In this document: piece after piece, positions 8,424 to 17,548 of the stretch
Position numbering within the stretch: the first letter of the stretch is position 1
Layout of the letters: each line of letters starts with the position of its first letter
Assembly (NCBI GenBank): GCA_965207275.1
Contig: CBDBMH010000002.1
Coordinates: 496,001 to 560,000, forward strand
Length of the DNA: 64,000 nucleotides
Origin: Bin22 sp965207275
GTDB lineage: Bacteria > Chloroflexota > Dehalococcoidia > Lucifugimonadales > UBA3495
Reading direction: 5' to 3'
Translations under genes and position numbers: made by a program
The notes under the pieces: model-generated
Seen by the model: only the letters and a program-made list of their open reading frames with translations
Told to the model about the DNA's origin: nothing
The model's database searches: none

Positions 8424-9421
8424 TTACGCCGACCGATAATCCGCTCCTCTCGGGGCCCTCTTCGGAACCGCCGGTAATGGAGGTGGGCCACAGCCGCCTT
8501 CGACTACTGCTGGCCAGGACCCGCCTGGCCTGGCACTCCTTCCGCATCGGCTGGTCTATATTCATGGAAAGCCGTATCGGCGTCCTTTCCCTGGTGATCA
8601 TCTCCCTGTTTGCGCTGATGGCCGTGGCCCATCCCATTCTGATGTTCACCGTCTGGGACTCCGAGACCTACGACCCCGTAACGGGTTACGCCTTTGACCG
8701 GCTCGAGCAGCCGGCGCCGCCTTCCTGGAAACATCTCCTGGGCACAGATCCCCTGGGCCGTGACGTCCTGAGCCAGTTGCTCTGGAGCACTCGTTCCGAA
8801 TTCGTCCTGGGCATCACGGCGGCCCTGGTTACCGTCGCCATTGCGACCACCGTGGGCGCCGTTTCCGCCTACTATGGCGGTCTGGTGGACGTCTTCTTCA
8901 TGCGCCTGGCCGATCTGATAATCGCCCTGCCCGGCATCTCCCTGCTCATCGTGCTCAGCGCCCTCTTCAAGCTCAACCTCTTCTACCTGGCCCTGGTCAT
9001 CGGCATCCTGGGCGGCTTCGGGGGCACCGCCATCATCCTCAAGTCCCAGGCCCTCAGCATCAAGGTCAAGCCCTACATCGAGGCGGCCCGGGTGGCCGGC
9101 GGCGGCCATTTTCACATTATCTTTGTTCACATAATCCCCAACCTGCTGCCCCTTTCCCTGCTCTACATGATGTTCACCGTTACCAGCGCCATCTTCGCCG
9201 AGGCGGTCCTTTCCTTCCTTGGCCTCCTCGACCTCCGAATGAGCTGGGGCATTATGATTCACACGGCCAACACCGGCGGCTACCTGATGGGCGGCACCCG
9301 CTACTGGTGGTTGGTTATTCCGGCGGGCGCCTCCATCACCCTGCTTTGCAGCGCCTTCTACCTGGGCGGCCGCGCCCTGGACGAAGTGGTCAACCCGCGC
9401 CTGCGGCGTCGGCACGATTAG
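8420..9421 (+). CDS. ABC transporter permease, DppC/OppC type
   Basis: 333 residues if the GTG at 8420, which overlaps the stop of the first permease, is used; an in-frame ATG at 8477 is the alternative. The DppC signature HLLGTDPLGRDVLSQLLW is present around residues 110-127, followed by five hydrophobic segments. The EAA-type loop is YIEAARVAGGGHFHIIFVH, ending in IPNLLP. It ends in the positively charged tail NPRLRRRHD. It should pair with the 7272-8423 permease to form the channel of the importer. Confidence 0.92.
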   Translation: MITPTDNPLLSGPSSEPPVMEVGHSRLRLLLARTRLAWHSFRIGWSIFMESRIGVLSLVIISLFALMAVAHPILMFTVWDSETYDPVTGYAFDRLEQPAPPSWKHLLGTDPLGRDVLSQLLWSTRSEFVLGITAALVTVAIATTVGAVSAYYGGLVDVFFMRLADLIIALPGISLLIVLSALFKLNLFYLALVIGILGGFGGTAIILKSQALSIKVKPYIEAARVAGGGHFHIIFVHIIPNLLPLSLLYMMFTVTSAIFAEAVLSFLGLLDLRMSWGIMIHTANTGGYLMGGTRYWWLVIPAGASITLLCSAFYLGGRALDEVVNPRLRRRHD

Positions 9422-9436
9422 GCCGGAAAGAAGACC

Positions 9437-10447
9437 ATGCAAGACACAACAACCGAACCGGTCCTCAAAGTCGCCGATCTCTCTCTCCGCTACCTCACCC
9501 GGGCTGGCGAGGTCAAGGCTGTTCAGGATGTCAGCTTCCAACTTGCCCAGGGTCAGGCCATGGGCCTGGTGGGTGAATCCGGGTGCGGCAAGACCTCCGT
9601 CGCCAACTGCCTGATGCGCCTGCTGCCCGACAACGCCCTACTGCTCGGGGGCCAGGTCATCCTGGGCGGCCAGGACATCGCCGCGCTGTCCGAGGAGGAG
9701 ATACGGGAATACCGCTGGAGCCGCATTGCCATGGTCTTCCAGGCGGCCATGAACTCCCTTGACCCGGTCTACCGTGTCGGCCAACAGGTGGTGGAGGCTA
9801 TTGAGGCCCACGGGGTTGAATCTACCCTTTCCGATGCCAGGGATCGGGTGGCCCGCCTGTTTCGCATGGTTGGCCTGGACCCCGCCCTGATGGACCGCTA
9901 TCCCCACGAGTTCAGCGGCGGAATGCGTCAGCGCGCCGTCATCGCCATGGCCCTCTCCTGCGACCCCTCCGTCATCATCGCCGATGAACCCACCACCGCT
10001 CTCGACGTTATCGTCCAGGACCGCATCCTGCGGGAGCTGAAGGCCATCCAGCAGCAACTCAATATGGCTATCATTTATATCAGCCACGACATCGCCGTTG
10101 TCGCCGAGGTCACCGACCGACTCGGCGTGATGTACGCCGGCCGCCTGGTGGAGTACGGCGAAACCGCCGACGTTTTCCGCGCTCCCCTGCATCCCTATAC
10201 CTCGGCCCTCATGGGTTCCTTCCCCAGCATTACCGGCGAAAAACGGCCCCTGGCTAACCTCTCCGGCGAGCCGCCCAACCTCATCGACCCGCCGCCCGGC
10301 TGTCCCTTCCATCCCCGCTGCCTTCATGCCACCGACCAGTGCCGGACCGAGTTCCCTCCCCGGGTTTGGCGCGGCACCCAGTGGGCCGACTGCTGGCACC
10401 CCCTGGACGAGGGCGAATCCACGCTGGCGCAGGAAGGAGTTGTTTAG
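9437..10447 (+). CDS. ABC transporter ATP-binding protein, DppD/OppD type
   Basis: 336 residues. Walker A GESGCGKTS at about 46-54, signature FSGGMRQRAVIAMAL near 160, Walker B VIIADEPTTALD shortly after, and switch His in YISHDIA. The C-terminal oligopeptide-transporter region with PPGCPFHPRCLHATDQC is present; in this family such Cys-rich tails can hold an Fe-S cluster. ATG 9437 follows GGAAAG. It lies 15 bp after the permease and is directly followed by its partner ATPase (zero spacing at 10447/10448). Confidence 0.94.
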   Translation: MQDTTTEPVLKVADLSLRYLTRAGEVKAVQDVSFQLAQGQAMGLVGESGCGKTSVANCLMRLLPDNALLLGGQVILGGQDIAALSEEEIREYRWSRIAMVFQAAMNSLDPVYRVGQQVVEAIEAHGVESTLSDARDRVARLFRMVGLDPALMDRYPHEFSGGMRQRAVIAMALSCDPSVIIADEPTTALDVIVQDRILRELKAIQQQLNMAIIYISHDIAVVAEVTDRLGVMYAGRLVEYGETADVFRAPLHPYTSALMGSFPSITGEKRPLANLSGEPPNLIDPPPGCPFHPRCLHATDQCRTEFPPRVWRGTQWADCWHPLDEGESTLAQEGVV

Positions 10448-11494
10448 GTGCAACCCGCCCAGTCCTCAACCCGGATACTGGGGCCCGAAACGCTGGTTTC
10501 CGCTTCCGGCCTGACCAGGCTATTCCCGGTGGGCCGCGGCTTCTTTCGCCGTACCACCAGCTTTATTCATGCCGTGGATGACGTTTCCTTCGATCTGGAC
10601 CGGGGCGACAGTCTGGGCCTGGTGGGCGAGTCCGGTTGCGGCAAGACCACCGTGGGCAAGCTGCTGGTCAAACTGCTGGATCCAACCTCCGGCGAGATCC
10701 TGTTCCGCCTGCCTGGTCTGGAGACTGCCGGCGGCGATCCCACCGACCCGGTTGAAGCCTCCGCGATTGCCTCCGGTCAAATGCGGTCCTTCCGTAGACA
10801 GGCCCAGATGATCTTTCAGGACCCCTACGAGTCCATGAATCCCCGTCGCACGATCTACGACACCATCGCCGAACCCCTGGCCGTCCAGGGCATCGGCACC
10901 GTCATGGACCGGGTGGACATCGTTTCCGAAATCCTCATGCTGGTGGGCCTCACCCCGCCAGCCACCTTCCTCTTCCGGCACCCCCACGAGCTTTCCGGCG
11001 GCCAACGCCAGCGGGTCGCCATTGCCCGCGCCCTGGTGGTGGAACCCACCTTCGTGGTGGCCGACGAACCAACCTCCATGCTGGACGTTTCCAGCCGCAC
11101 CGGCATCATGAACCTGATGCAGCAACTGGCCCACGGCCTGGGCATCGCCTACCTGTACGTCACTCACGACCTGGCGGTGGCCCGCTACATGTGCCACCGC
11201 ATCGCCGTAATGTACCTGGGCAAGATCGTGGAAATCGGCGAGACCGAGGAACTGTTGCGCAACCCCCTTCATCCCTACACCCGCGCCCTGCTGTCCGCCG
11301 TTCCCGTGCCCGATCCCCAACACCGGCGCGAACCTCCCCACATTCTCGGCGACCTCACCGCGCCCATCGACCCGCCCGACCGGTGCCGATTCTACGATCG
11401 CTGTCCCCTGGCCACCGACCACTGCCGCGACAACCCGCACCCGCCAACCGAGGAGAAGGGCCCCGACCACTGGGCAGCCTGCTACCAGGTCTAG
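10448..11494 (+). CDS. ABC transporter ATP-binding protein, DppF/OppF type
   Basis: 348 residues from GTG 10448, adjacent to the preceding stop, with AAGGAG at about 10433 as ribosome site. Walker A GESGCGKTT (about 59-67), signature LSGGQRQRVAIARAL, Walker B FVVADEPTSMLD, switch His in YVTHDLA. The tail carries the cysteine-rich CRFYDRCPLATDHC typical of DppF. A FFRRTTSFIHAVDDV segment at 36-50 is the usual DppF insertion ahead of Walker A. It is the last gene of the five-gene importer operon. Confidence 0.94.
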   Translation: MQPAQSSTRILGPETLVSASGLTRLFPVGRGFFRRTTSFIHAVDDVSFDLDRGDSLGLVGESGCGKTTVGKLLVKLLDPTSGEILFRLPGLETAGGDPTDPVEASAIASGQMRSFRRQAQMIFQDPYESMNPRRTIYDTIAEPLAVQGIGTVMDRVDIVSEILMLVGLTPPATFLFRHPHELSGGQRQRVAIARALVVEPTFVVADEPTSMLDVSSRTGIMNLMQQLAHGLGIAYLYVTHDLAVARYMCHRIAVMYLGKIVEIGETEELLRNPLHPYTRALLSAVPVPDPQHRREPPHILGDLTAPIDPPDRCRFYDRCPLATDHCRDNPHPPTEEKGPDHWAACYQV

Positions 11495-12120
11495 ATTGAG
11501 CTCACCCACCTGGGACCCTTGTCCGTCGCACGCTACCCAACCCAGGACTCATGCCGCCCCGCTAAGGGTCCGCCGCAGCGGACCGAAGGGCCTGAAATCC
11601 TGCCCACAATAGCCGTTCGGCGCTTTAGAATTACGGCTTGTTCAGCCCGATTGGATTGGCTGGCCTAGATCAAGGGGGAGAAACCTGGTGTCAACAGGCC
11701 TTGGTGGAGCAACAACTTTGAAGCGATGGGTTGGGGCTTAACCGTCATACCGGCGAAAGCCGGAATCCAGAAGGTCCCGAAAGTGGACACCGGCGAAAGC
11801 CGGAATGATGATATATATCCACCGCCCATCACTTCAAGGCGGTTGGTCCACTGGACTCCTTGGGAGTATCTTATCCTGAGCTTGGCCCAAGGGCTCAGAA
11901 TTACGGTGACCACAATGCGAATGCGATGCCCTTACCTTCGGCCTTGACTGCAACTCCTGCAGATAACGTTCCATCCTGGCGCTCCCCCAGAGGTGAGGGG
12001 CGCGCCAAACCCGACCCTGCCGCCGCTTCCCGCCAACCCTTCCCTTGGAGTACCACCCCAATAGTTGCGCTGACCAGCACGCTATTGACTCGTGGCGCGC
12101 CCCGCGCAGACAACGAAATA
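11495..12120. repeat. Intergenic region with repeat families A and C
   Basis: Family A copy at 11548-11605 with a GGTCCGC/GCGGACC hairpin. Family C (CCGGCGAAAGCCGG core) occurs twice, near 11749-11763 and 11790-11803; copies elsewhere are near 37279 and 53714. I see no credible gene in these 626 bases. Confidence 0.55.
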
Positions 12121-12143
12121 GGGGCTGCCATCATGGCAGCCCC
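12121..12143 (-). terminator. Terminator of the AztC/AztD-like gene
   Basis: On the minus strand a 9-bp stem GGGGCTGCC/GGCAGCCCC with an ATGAT loop is followed by TATTTCGTT. It lies 56 bases after the stop codon at 12200. Confidence 0.75.
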
Positions 12144-12199
12144 TCAGTTGGCTTGCGTCCGTCCTGAGCGGGACAATCCCGCCCGAACATTGGTCGAAA

Positions 12200-14686
12200 C
12201 TAGTGCAGCGCCTCCACGATGGTGCTCACGTTGTAGCGCATGAAGTCCAGGTAATTTCCTGCTTCACCGCCTTCTTCGCCCAGCGAACCGGTGTAGAGCG
12301 TGCCCACCAACTCCGCCCCCGTCTCATCAGCAATCTGGCGGGCCAGCCGGTCAGATGCTTGCTTCTCTGCAAAGACGGCCTTCGTGCCCGAGTGCTCAAT
12401 GGCTTCCACCAACTCGGCCAGATCCCGGGCCGAAGCCTCTACCTCGGTGGTTATGGACGGGATTATGGCCCCCACAACTTCGAAATCGTAGCGCTGGGCA
12501 AAGTACTGGTACGCGTCGTGGTTGGTTACAATCAAGCGCTGGTCGTGGGGGAGGACGGCTACCTCGCCCTCGATCCAGCTGTGAAGCTCGTCCAGCTGCG
12601 CGCTGTACGCCGCCGCATTGTCCCGGTAGAAGGTCTGCCCCTCCGGGTCCAGGCCCGAAAGGTAGGCGGCAATGCTATTCACTGCCACTTTCACCCTGAT
12701 GGGGTCAAACCAGAAGTGGGGGTCATGCTCGCCGTGGTGGTGGTCGTGGTGTCCGCCCTCTTCCATATGCCCGGCCTCACCATGCCCGGCCTCCTCGTGG
12801 TCGTGGCCCTCCTCTTCGTGCCCCGCCTCCTGGTGGCCTTCCGTTTCACCATGGATGCCTACAAAGGCTATCTTGGTCGGATTGCCGGCTATGTCCCAGT
12901 GGTCAACCTCTTCCAGGTCATGATCATCCAGTTGCAGGACATGCCCGCCCACCGAGTCGGTCACGAAGATGGCTCCCGGCGCCATGGCGATGTGCGGCCG
13001 ACCCCAGAACCCGGTTTCCACCGGCGTGGTCAGAGCGTCGCTGTTGGTGGCAATTATGTCCCCGTCGTGCAGGTCATAAAGTCGAATTTCTCCGCTGCTC
13101 ATTACAACGACCGCTTGTTCCCCGTCCCGGGAAAGGGCTGCCTGAATGGGTGAATTGCCCTCTACGGCGTCGATCAACTGCTCCATTTCACCCTCTTCCG
13201 GTTCCACTAGGTACAGGCCCACCGCCGAACCCAGGGCAAGGAAGTGGTCTGATCCTGAGGCGGCCCAGACCGTGGTCAGCCGGAAGTCTTCCGGTTCCCC
13301 TTCGGGCGCCGAAATGAAAGAGTGGTGGAAATGGCCGTGGTCAGCCTCCACCGCCAGCACGCCGCCAGCACAGCCGAATACGGCAATGTGGCCATTGCCG
13401 GCGTCCCCGTGCAGGCTGGGGCAGTCTCCGGCGGAGTAGAGGATGTTTCCGGCGAGGTCGCGTATGTCAACGGTGATGGGCAGCCGGTACTGTTCCGGGT
13501 TCGACGCATAGTCGGGATGCTGCGGCGTGATGGCAAACAGGTCGTGTGCCAGGGGTACTGCCGCCCCATGCTGCGGTCCCGCGTTTTGAATTACCGGCTG
13601 ATAACTGGCGCCCTCTTCTTCCAGTTCGTGCTCGTTAATGAGCGCCACGTCTCCCGAACCGTCGTAGTAAATGGCCGCCCACTCGTCCCCTACGTACAGG
13701 TGGACGGGCCGGTCGCCCGACAAGTCCAGCCCTATCGGTTCGGCTTCCCCGTTCACCAGGTCAAAATGCCCTTCGTGGGGTTCCAGGTAGGTGCCCCCGT
13801 CAATGATGTGCACCATGTTGGCGTCGGAGGCCACCGCGATGGCGAAGCGGCCGCTCTTGGTGGCGTAAATGCGCCCGGCCCGGCTCCCCATGTCAAAGGC
13901 GTTTTGCTCCACGTGGCCGTGGTCCAGTTCGATGATGGACATGTCGCCGGTCTCGCCGTCGCCGATCAGCAGTTTGCCCAGCAGTGTGGTCATTTCCTCG
14001 TGGCCGTGCTCGTCATGGCCGTGCTCCTCGTGACCATGTTCGTCGGCGTGCTCATCGCCGTGGTCGTCATGGTGGTCCTCAAATAGCTCCACGAAGTCGA
14101 TGGGGTCAACTTCTTCCCCAATTTCCACTATCGCGTGGGGATCCCTGGCTGCATTTTCCACCAGGTCCGTCAGCCACCCCGCCTCCAGCGACAGTCCGAT
14201 GCTCAACACCAGGTCAGCGTCAGCTACCTGGGCTATGTCCTGAGCGCCCGGCTGGAATGTGTGCGGATCGGCATTGGCCGGCAGCAAGGAAAATACCTCC
14301 ACCCGGTCCTGCCCTACGGCACGCACCCAGTCGCCCATAATGTTGCTGGTGGTAACCACCCTGACTTTTTCCACTGCCGCTACCGGCTGGGCGGCCGGCG
14401 TCGTATTGGTGGCCTGGGCCGGCGCCGTTACCTGGGGTTGCGCCGCCGCTGCCGGCTGGGATGCGGGCGAGGCGCTCGCCGCCGGCTGACTCGCTGGTTG
14501 CGCCGCTGCCTGGCTCGCTGGTTGCGCCGCCGCCTGGCTTGCTGGCTGGGCGGCCGGTTGCGCTGCGGCCTGACCTGCCGGCTGGGCCGCCGGCTGCGAA
14601 GCCGGTTCCTCACTGCTGCACGCCACGACCATCAACAGGGTGGCGGCCAGCATTGGAATCAGAATTTTGAGTAACTTTCCTGGCAT
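12200..14686 (-). CDS. Zinc-binding lipoprotein: AztC/ZnuA-like protein with an AztD-like propeller nested in its His loop
   Basis: 828 residues. A lipoprotein signal ends at Cys23 (LLMVVAC), followed by an Ala/Gln/Pro low-complexity tether (about 28-100). Residues 107-195 form the N-lobe of a cluster A-I zinc-binding protein, with ligand His142 in ADPHTF. A His/Glu/Asp loop starts at about 204. Residues about 235-610 look like AztD, the zinc metallochaperone propeller: repeated HGH/HEGH motifs, PQHGAAVPL (371-379) and CPSLHG...FGCAGGVL (422-444). A second His-rich run (612-653) leads to the C-lobe, starting at DPHFWFDP (His657) and including VTNHDAY (His723). ZnuA carries only a short His-rich loop at this point; here a whole second protein occupies it. 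Known AztC and AztD are separate products. No zinc permease or ATPase is adjacent. Confidence 0.88.
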   Translation of the reverse strand: MPGKLLKILIPMLAATLLMVVACSSEEPASQPAAQPAGQAAAQPAAQPASQAAAQPASQAAAQPASQPAASASPASQPAAAAQPQVTAPAQATNTTPAAQPVAAVEKVRVVTTSNIMGDWVRAVGQDRVEVFSLLPANADPHTFQPGAQDIAQVADADLVLSIGLSLEAGWLTDLVENAARDPHAIVEIGEEVDPIDFVELFEDHHDDHGDEHADEHGHEEHGHDEHGHEEMTTLLGKLLIGDGETGDMSIIELDHGHVEQNAFDMGSRAGRIYATKSGRFAIAVASDANMVHIIDGGTYLEPHEGHFDLVNGEAEPIGLDLSGDRPVHLYVGDEWAAIYYDGSGDVALINEHELEEEGASYQPVIQNAGPQHGAAVPLAHDLFAITPQHPDYASNPEQYRLPITVDIRDLAGNILYSAGDCPSLHGDAGNGHIAVFGCAGGVLAVEADHGHFHHSFISAPEGEPEDFRLTTVWAASGSDHFLALGSAVGLYLVEPEEGEMEQLIDAVEGNSPIQAALSRDGEQAVVVMSSGEIRLYDLHDGDIIATNSDALTTPVETGFWGRPHIAMAPGAIFVTDSVGGHVLQLDDHDLEEVDHWDIAGNPTKIAFVGIHGETEGHQEAGHEEEGHDHEEAGHGEAGHMEEGGHHDHHHGEHDPHFWFDPIRVKVAVNSIAAYLSGLDPEGQTFYRDNAAAYSAQLDELHSWIEGEVAVLPHDQRLIVTNHDAYQYFAQRYDFEVVGAIIPSITTEVEASARDLAELVEAIEHSGTKAVFAEKQASDRLARQIADETGAELVGTLYTGSLGEEGGEAGNYLDFMRYNVSTIVEALH

Positions 14687-14725
14687 CTGGTTTTCCTCCC
14701 ACTAGAGTGTTTGTTCCTGGTCCAT

Positions 14726-14738
14726 ATTGAGAATCAAT
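14726..14738 (-). promoter_or_regulatory. Possible Fur/Zur-like dyad in the leader
   Basis: ATTGA-GAA-TCAAT is a perfect short dyad in an AT-rich setting 40 bp upstream of the zinc lipoprotein start. It only loosely resembles Fur-family boxes. Confidence 0.3.
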
Positions 14739-14884
14739 CTCTTTTCAAGTCGCTTAACTCTGACCGGCGCTGATGCAGCAAATTTTGAAACTTACAATCA
14801 CTTGTCTTTTGCCTCTGGTAAGCAAGAGCATGCCTATCCTCGCCAACTATTTATACTAAATCTCAATAATAATGCGGAAAGAAC

Positions 14885-14913
14885 TTTATATCAATTGATA
14901 ATGCCTTTGTCAA
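14885..14913 (-). promoter_or_regulatory. Sigma-70-like promoter with AT-rich palindrome for the zinc lipoprotein
   Basis: On the minus strand TTGACA (14908-14913) and TATAAA (14885-14890) are 17 bases apart. The palindrome TATCAATTGATA (14889-14900) overlaps the -10 box and spacer, a plausible operator for a Fur/Zur-type repressor. The 5' leader would be about 190 nt. Position and sequence are seen; regulator identity is inference. Confidence 0.6.
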
Positions 14914-15582
14914 TACTTGATCGCAGTTGGGCAGCGTCCCCTATTGGGTGGTTGGGAGGCCGCATTCGCATAGGGCTGCCCCATTCGGACCTGTCCGCCC
15001 TGGTCCCACCCACGAAACCACCTGAATCGAAACGCTGCCTGGCCGTTCCAGACCTTTGCAAACACGCGTCGCCTTCCGCTATAATGCGCCCCGCTCTGTA
15101 CTGGGCTCCGGCATGTACCCGACCACTGCCAGCTATTCCCCCATGCGAAGGACGGGATTTGCCGGGTATCCAGGCAGTTCCCGACCGGGGTCCGGCGACC
15201 TGCACAGGACCCTTCACACCTCGGCTGACTTTCGGGAGTGCGGCTGCCATGATTCATCCCTCCTGCCTCGTCATCGCCACCGCGGTTTCGGTTCCGTCAC
15301 TGGCGTCTGTCGTCCGTGGCGCCGAGGCCGGTGATGGCCGCCCGTCGCCCACCTGCCTTCCTGGCTTCAGGGAATCGGTCAGCAGCGTCAGCGGGCCAGG
15401 CCTGCCAGCCCCCGTCGACTCCGTGACTCTCGGCAATTCCCCAAACTGGAATCGGGAGATCGAGGAGTATCGTTCCCCCTCCGGAGCCGCGCCCAGTTTC
15501 AAGAACCCCCCGTTTAGCTTGAGAGGCGCGATCCCGACCCAGGCTTGCTGGCCTGGCCCGTTGCCGAAATGGGACTTTGCTG
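14914..15582. repeat. Non-coding stretch with family D repeat
   Basis: A 40-bp segment at 14997-15036 recurs at 20637-20676 with few changes (shared core CACCCACGAAACCACC). The long plus-strand frame through this region has no domain-like composition, so I do not call a gene. Confidence 0.5.
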
Positions 15583-16083
15583 ATGCGTGAAGAGAGAATT
15601 GCGGCGACGGCGTGGCGGTTGCGGGCCGCCCTGCTATGGCTGGTCTTTATCGGGATAGTGGGATTGGCCGTCATATTGGCCTTTGAGCGGCACTGGGACG
15701 GCTACTGGCAGTTGGTGCCCTGGGCGGTCCTGGGCCTGATATTTTTCTCCTTTATGGCCCTGGTGCTTATCCCGTCCTCTGCCACCAGGAACCTGGCCCA
15801 TCTGGTCGCCGCCGCCGCCATAATTTCCTCCTGCCTGGGCCTGTGGCAGCACTTTGACTCGAACTACGAGGCGGCATCCCGCGCCTCCAATTACGCCCAG
15901 CGCTGGGACGATATGGGCCTTGTTGACCGGGTATGGGAAGTTGCCTCTGGGTCGGTGGGCGACGTTCCCATCTACGCGGCTGCAGCCCTCATCCCCATTG
16001 CCCTCGCCTTGTCCATGTGCACCATCGGCATCGGTCACCGCGATAGTCCCGACGAATACGTGGACCCTCGCCAGCGCCGCTAA
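15583..16083 (+). CDS. Small membrane protein of unknown function
   Basis: 166 residues from ATG 15583 (a TTG two codons earlier is possible). Four hydrophobic stretches are visible: about 13-34, 48-66, 72-90 and 128-148. A soluble loop (about 91-125) between the third and fourth is rich in aromatic and charged residues, and the tail is charged (DEYVDPRQRR). The pattern suggests a four-helix inner-membrane protein. I do not recognise the family. It stands alone between the zinc lipoprotein, transcribed the other way, and the dehydrogenase 310 bp downstream. Confidence 0.65.
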   Translation: MREERIAATAWRLRAALLWLVFIGIVGLAVILAFERHWDGYWQLVPWAVLGLIFFSFMALVLIPSSATRNLAHLVAAAAIISSCLGLWQHFDSNYEAASRASNYAQRWDDMGLVDRVWEVASGSVGDVPIYAAAALIPIALALSMCTIGIGHRDSPDEYVDPRQRR

Positions 16084-16355
16084 AAAGATCATCCCCGGGC
16101 CGCTTGCCTCGAGCCTGTCGCGGAATCCTTTGCCTCAGGATGCGCCTTCGGTGAATGGCTGACGGTATTTGAAATAGTCCGCCAGAGTCGATCCCCAAAC
16201 CTGGCGCCGATGCTGAACTGGACGACGGCGGGGGATTCATTGCTCTTGCTGCATTACCCCAACCCTTGCCGCAAAACCCTGGTTGTTATACCCTTGCCGC
16301 GATACCATGTCTCTTGCCGCGGTAATCCTGCGGCAATTTATAGCAGCGAGCCAAG

Positions 16356-16373
16356 GGCCCGGAATTCCGGGCC
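16356..16373. promoter_or_regulatory. 18-bp perfect palindrome upstream of the dehydrogenase
   Basis: GGCCCGGAATTCCGGGCC is perfectly self-complementary and sits 21 bases before the start codon at 16395, just upstream of the AAAGGAGG ribosome site. It could be an operator or an mRNA hairpin. The rest of 16084-16355 shows nothing I can name. Confidence 0.4.
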
Positions 16374-16394
16374 GCGTTTAAAGGAGGCAATTAA

Positions 16395-17360
16395 ATGGCT
16401 ACCTGGAAAGTCGCTTATTTCAGCGGCGTTGGTGGACGCCCTTCCACCATGCTTGAAAACGCCCCGGACAACATCGAGGTTACGGTGGTGGACCCGGCTC
16501 TGCCCGAGTCGGAGAAAATCGATCTTTGCCGCGACGCCGACGCCCTCATCACCAGCGACGTCAGCACCAACGTGCTGCAAGAGTGCCCCCGCGTAAAACT
16601 GGTCCAGACCCTGAGCGCGGGCTACGACCGGCTGGACCTGGAGGCCATCCTTGAAATGGGCATACCCGTGGCCAACAACGGCGGCGCCAACGCCATTTCG
16701 GTGTCGGAGCAGACCATTGCCCTGATGATCGGCATCAACCGGAACCTGATGGCCCAATGGGACAGCACCACCCGACGGCGCGAGTGGCGAAGCGACCTCT
16801 ACCAGACCGACCTCTCGGAAGTTACCGACAAGACGGTCGGCATCGTGGGGTTGGGACGCATCGGCCGCCAGGTGGCCAAACGGCTGACCGGATTCGATAC
16901 CCGGACCATCTTTTACGACGTGGAGGATATTCCGGAGGATGTTCAACGCGAGGTCAAGGCGTCGCCCGTGCCCTTTGACGAATTGCTGGAGACCTCCGAC
17001 ATCGTCAGCCTCCATGTTCCCCTCACCAGGCGGACTCGGGGCATGATGTCGGACCGGGAATTTGGGATGATGAAGGACACCGCCTTCCTGATCAACCTCT
17101 GCCGGGGGCCGGTGGTCGACGAGGCGGCGCTGTATCGCGCCTTGACCGGGGGGAAGATTGCCGGCGCCGGACTGGACGTTCTGGAAATGGAGCCCACGCC
17201 CGCCGACAATCCCCTGTTCGATCTGGACAACGTGATCATTACCCCGCACATGGCCGGTCAGAGCCAGGAAACCGCCCTGCGGGCAGCCCACTTCGCCTAC
17301 GGAAATATCCTCCGCGTGTTGTCGGGGCAGGAGGCCGAGTCCCTGGTAACCCCGGAGTAG
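16395..17360 (+). CDS. D-isomer-specific 2-hydroxyacid dehydrogenase
   Basis: 321 residues, with a very good ribosome site (AAAGGAGG at 16379-16386). The NAD-binding Rossmann motif is VGIVGLGRIGRQVAKRL (about 150-167). Catalytic residues of the family are visible: Arg in INLCRGPVVDEAAL, Glu in DVLEMEPTP, and His in ITPHMAGQSQE. The length and end point match phosphoglycerate-dehydrogenase-like and glyoxylate/hydroxypyruvate-reductase-like members without an ACT domain. The substrate is unknown. It is probably a single-gene unit; the next gene is 188 bp away. Confidence 0.9.
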   Translation: MATWKVAYFSGVGGRPSTMLENAPDNIEVTVVDPALPESEKIDLCRDADALITSDVSTNVLQECPRVKLVQTLSAGYDRLDLEAILEMGIPVANNGGANAISVSEQTIALMIGINRNLMAQWDSTTRRREWRSDLYQTDLSEVTDKTVGIVGLGRIGRQVAKRLTGFDTRTIFYDVEDIPEDVQREVKASPVPFDELLETSDIVSLHVPLTRRTRGMMSDREFGMMKDTAFLINLCRGPVVDEAALYRALTGGKIAGAGLDVLEMEPTPADNPLFDLDNVIITPHMAGQSQETALRAAHFAYGNILRVLSGQEAESLVTPE

Positions 17361-17548
17361 CCCTCAACAGTCCGGTCGTCCGGTGGCAACCCCAGGCCAG
17401 TCGCTAGTTGGCTTGCACGTTGGCTGGGAGGACAATCCGTCGTTCCCGTCCGCCGCGGCGGGCGGGAACCTCGTTGTCGAGAAGTGCGCGGAGCCGGTTG
17501 GTATATTCCAGGTCGTTGGCCCAACTTTCCGGATAGGAGCGGTACAGC

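Noticed and set aside
14727..15590. Long plus-strand frame of 287 codons between the zinc lipoprotein and the membrane protein
   Set aside because: Its product has no domain-like composition, it covers an AT-rich promoter region and a dispersed repeat, and no ribosome site supports it.
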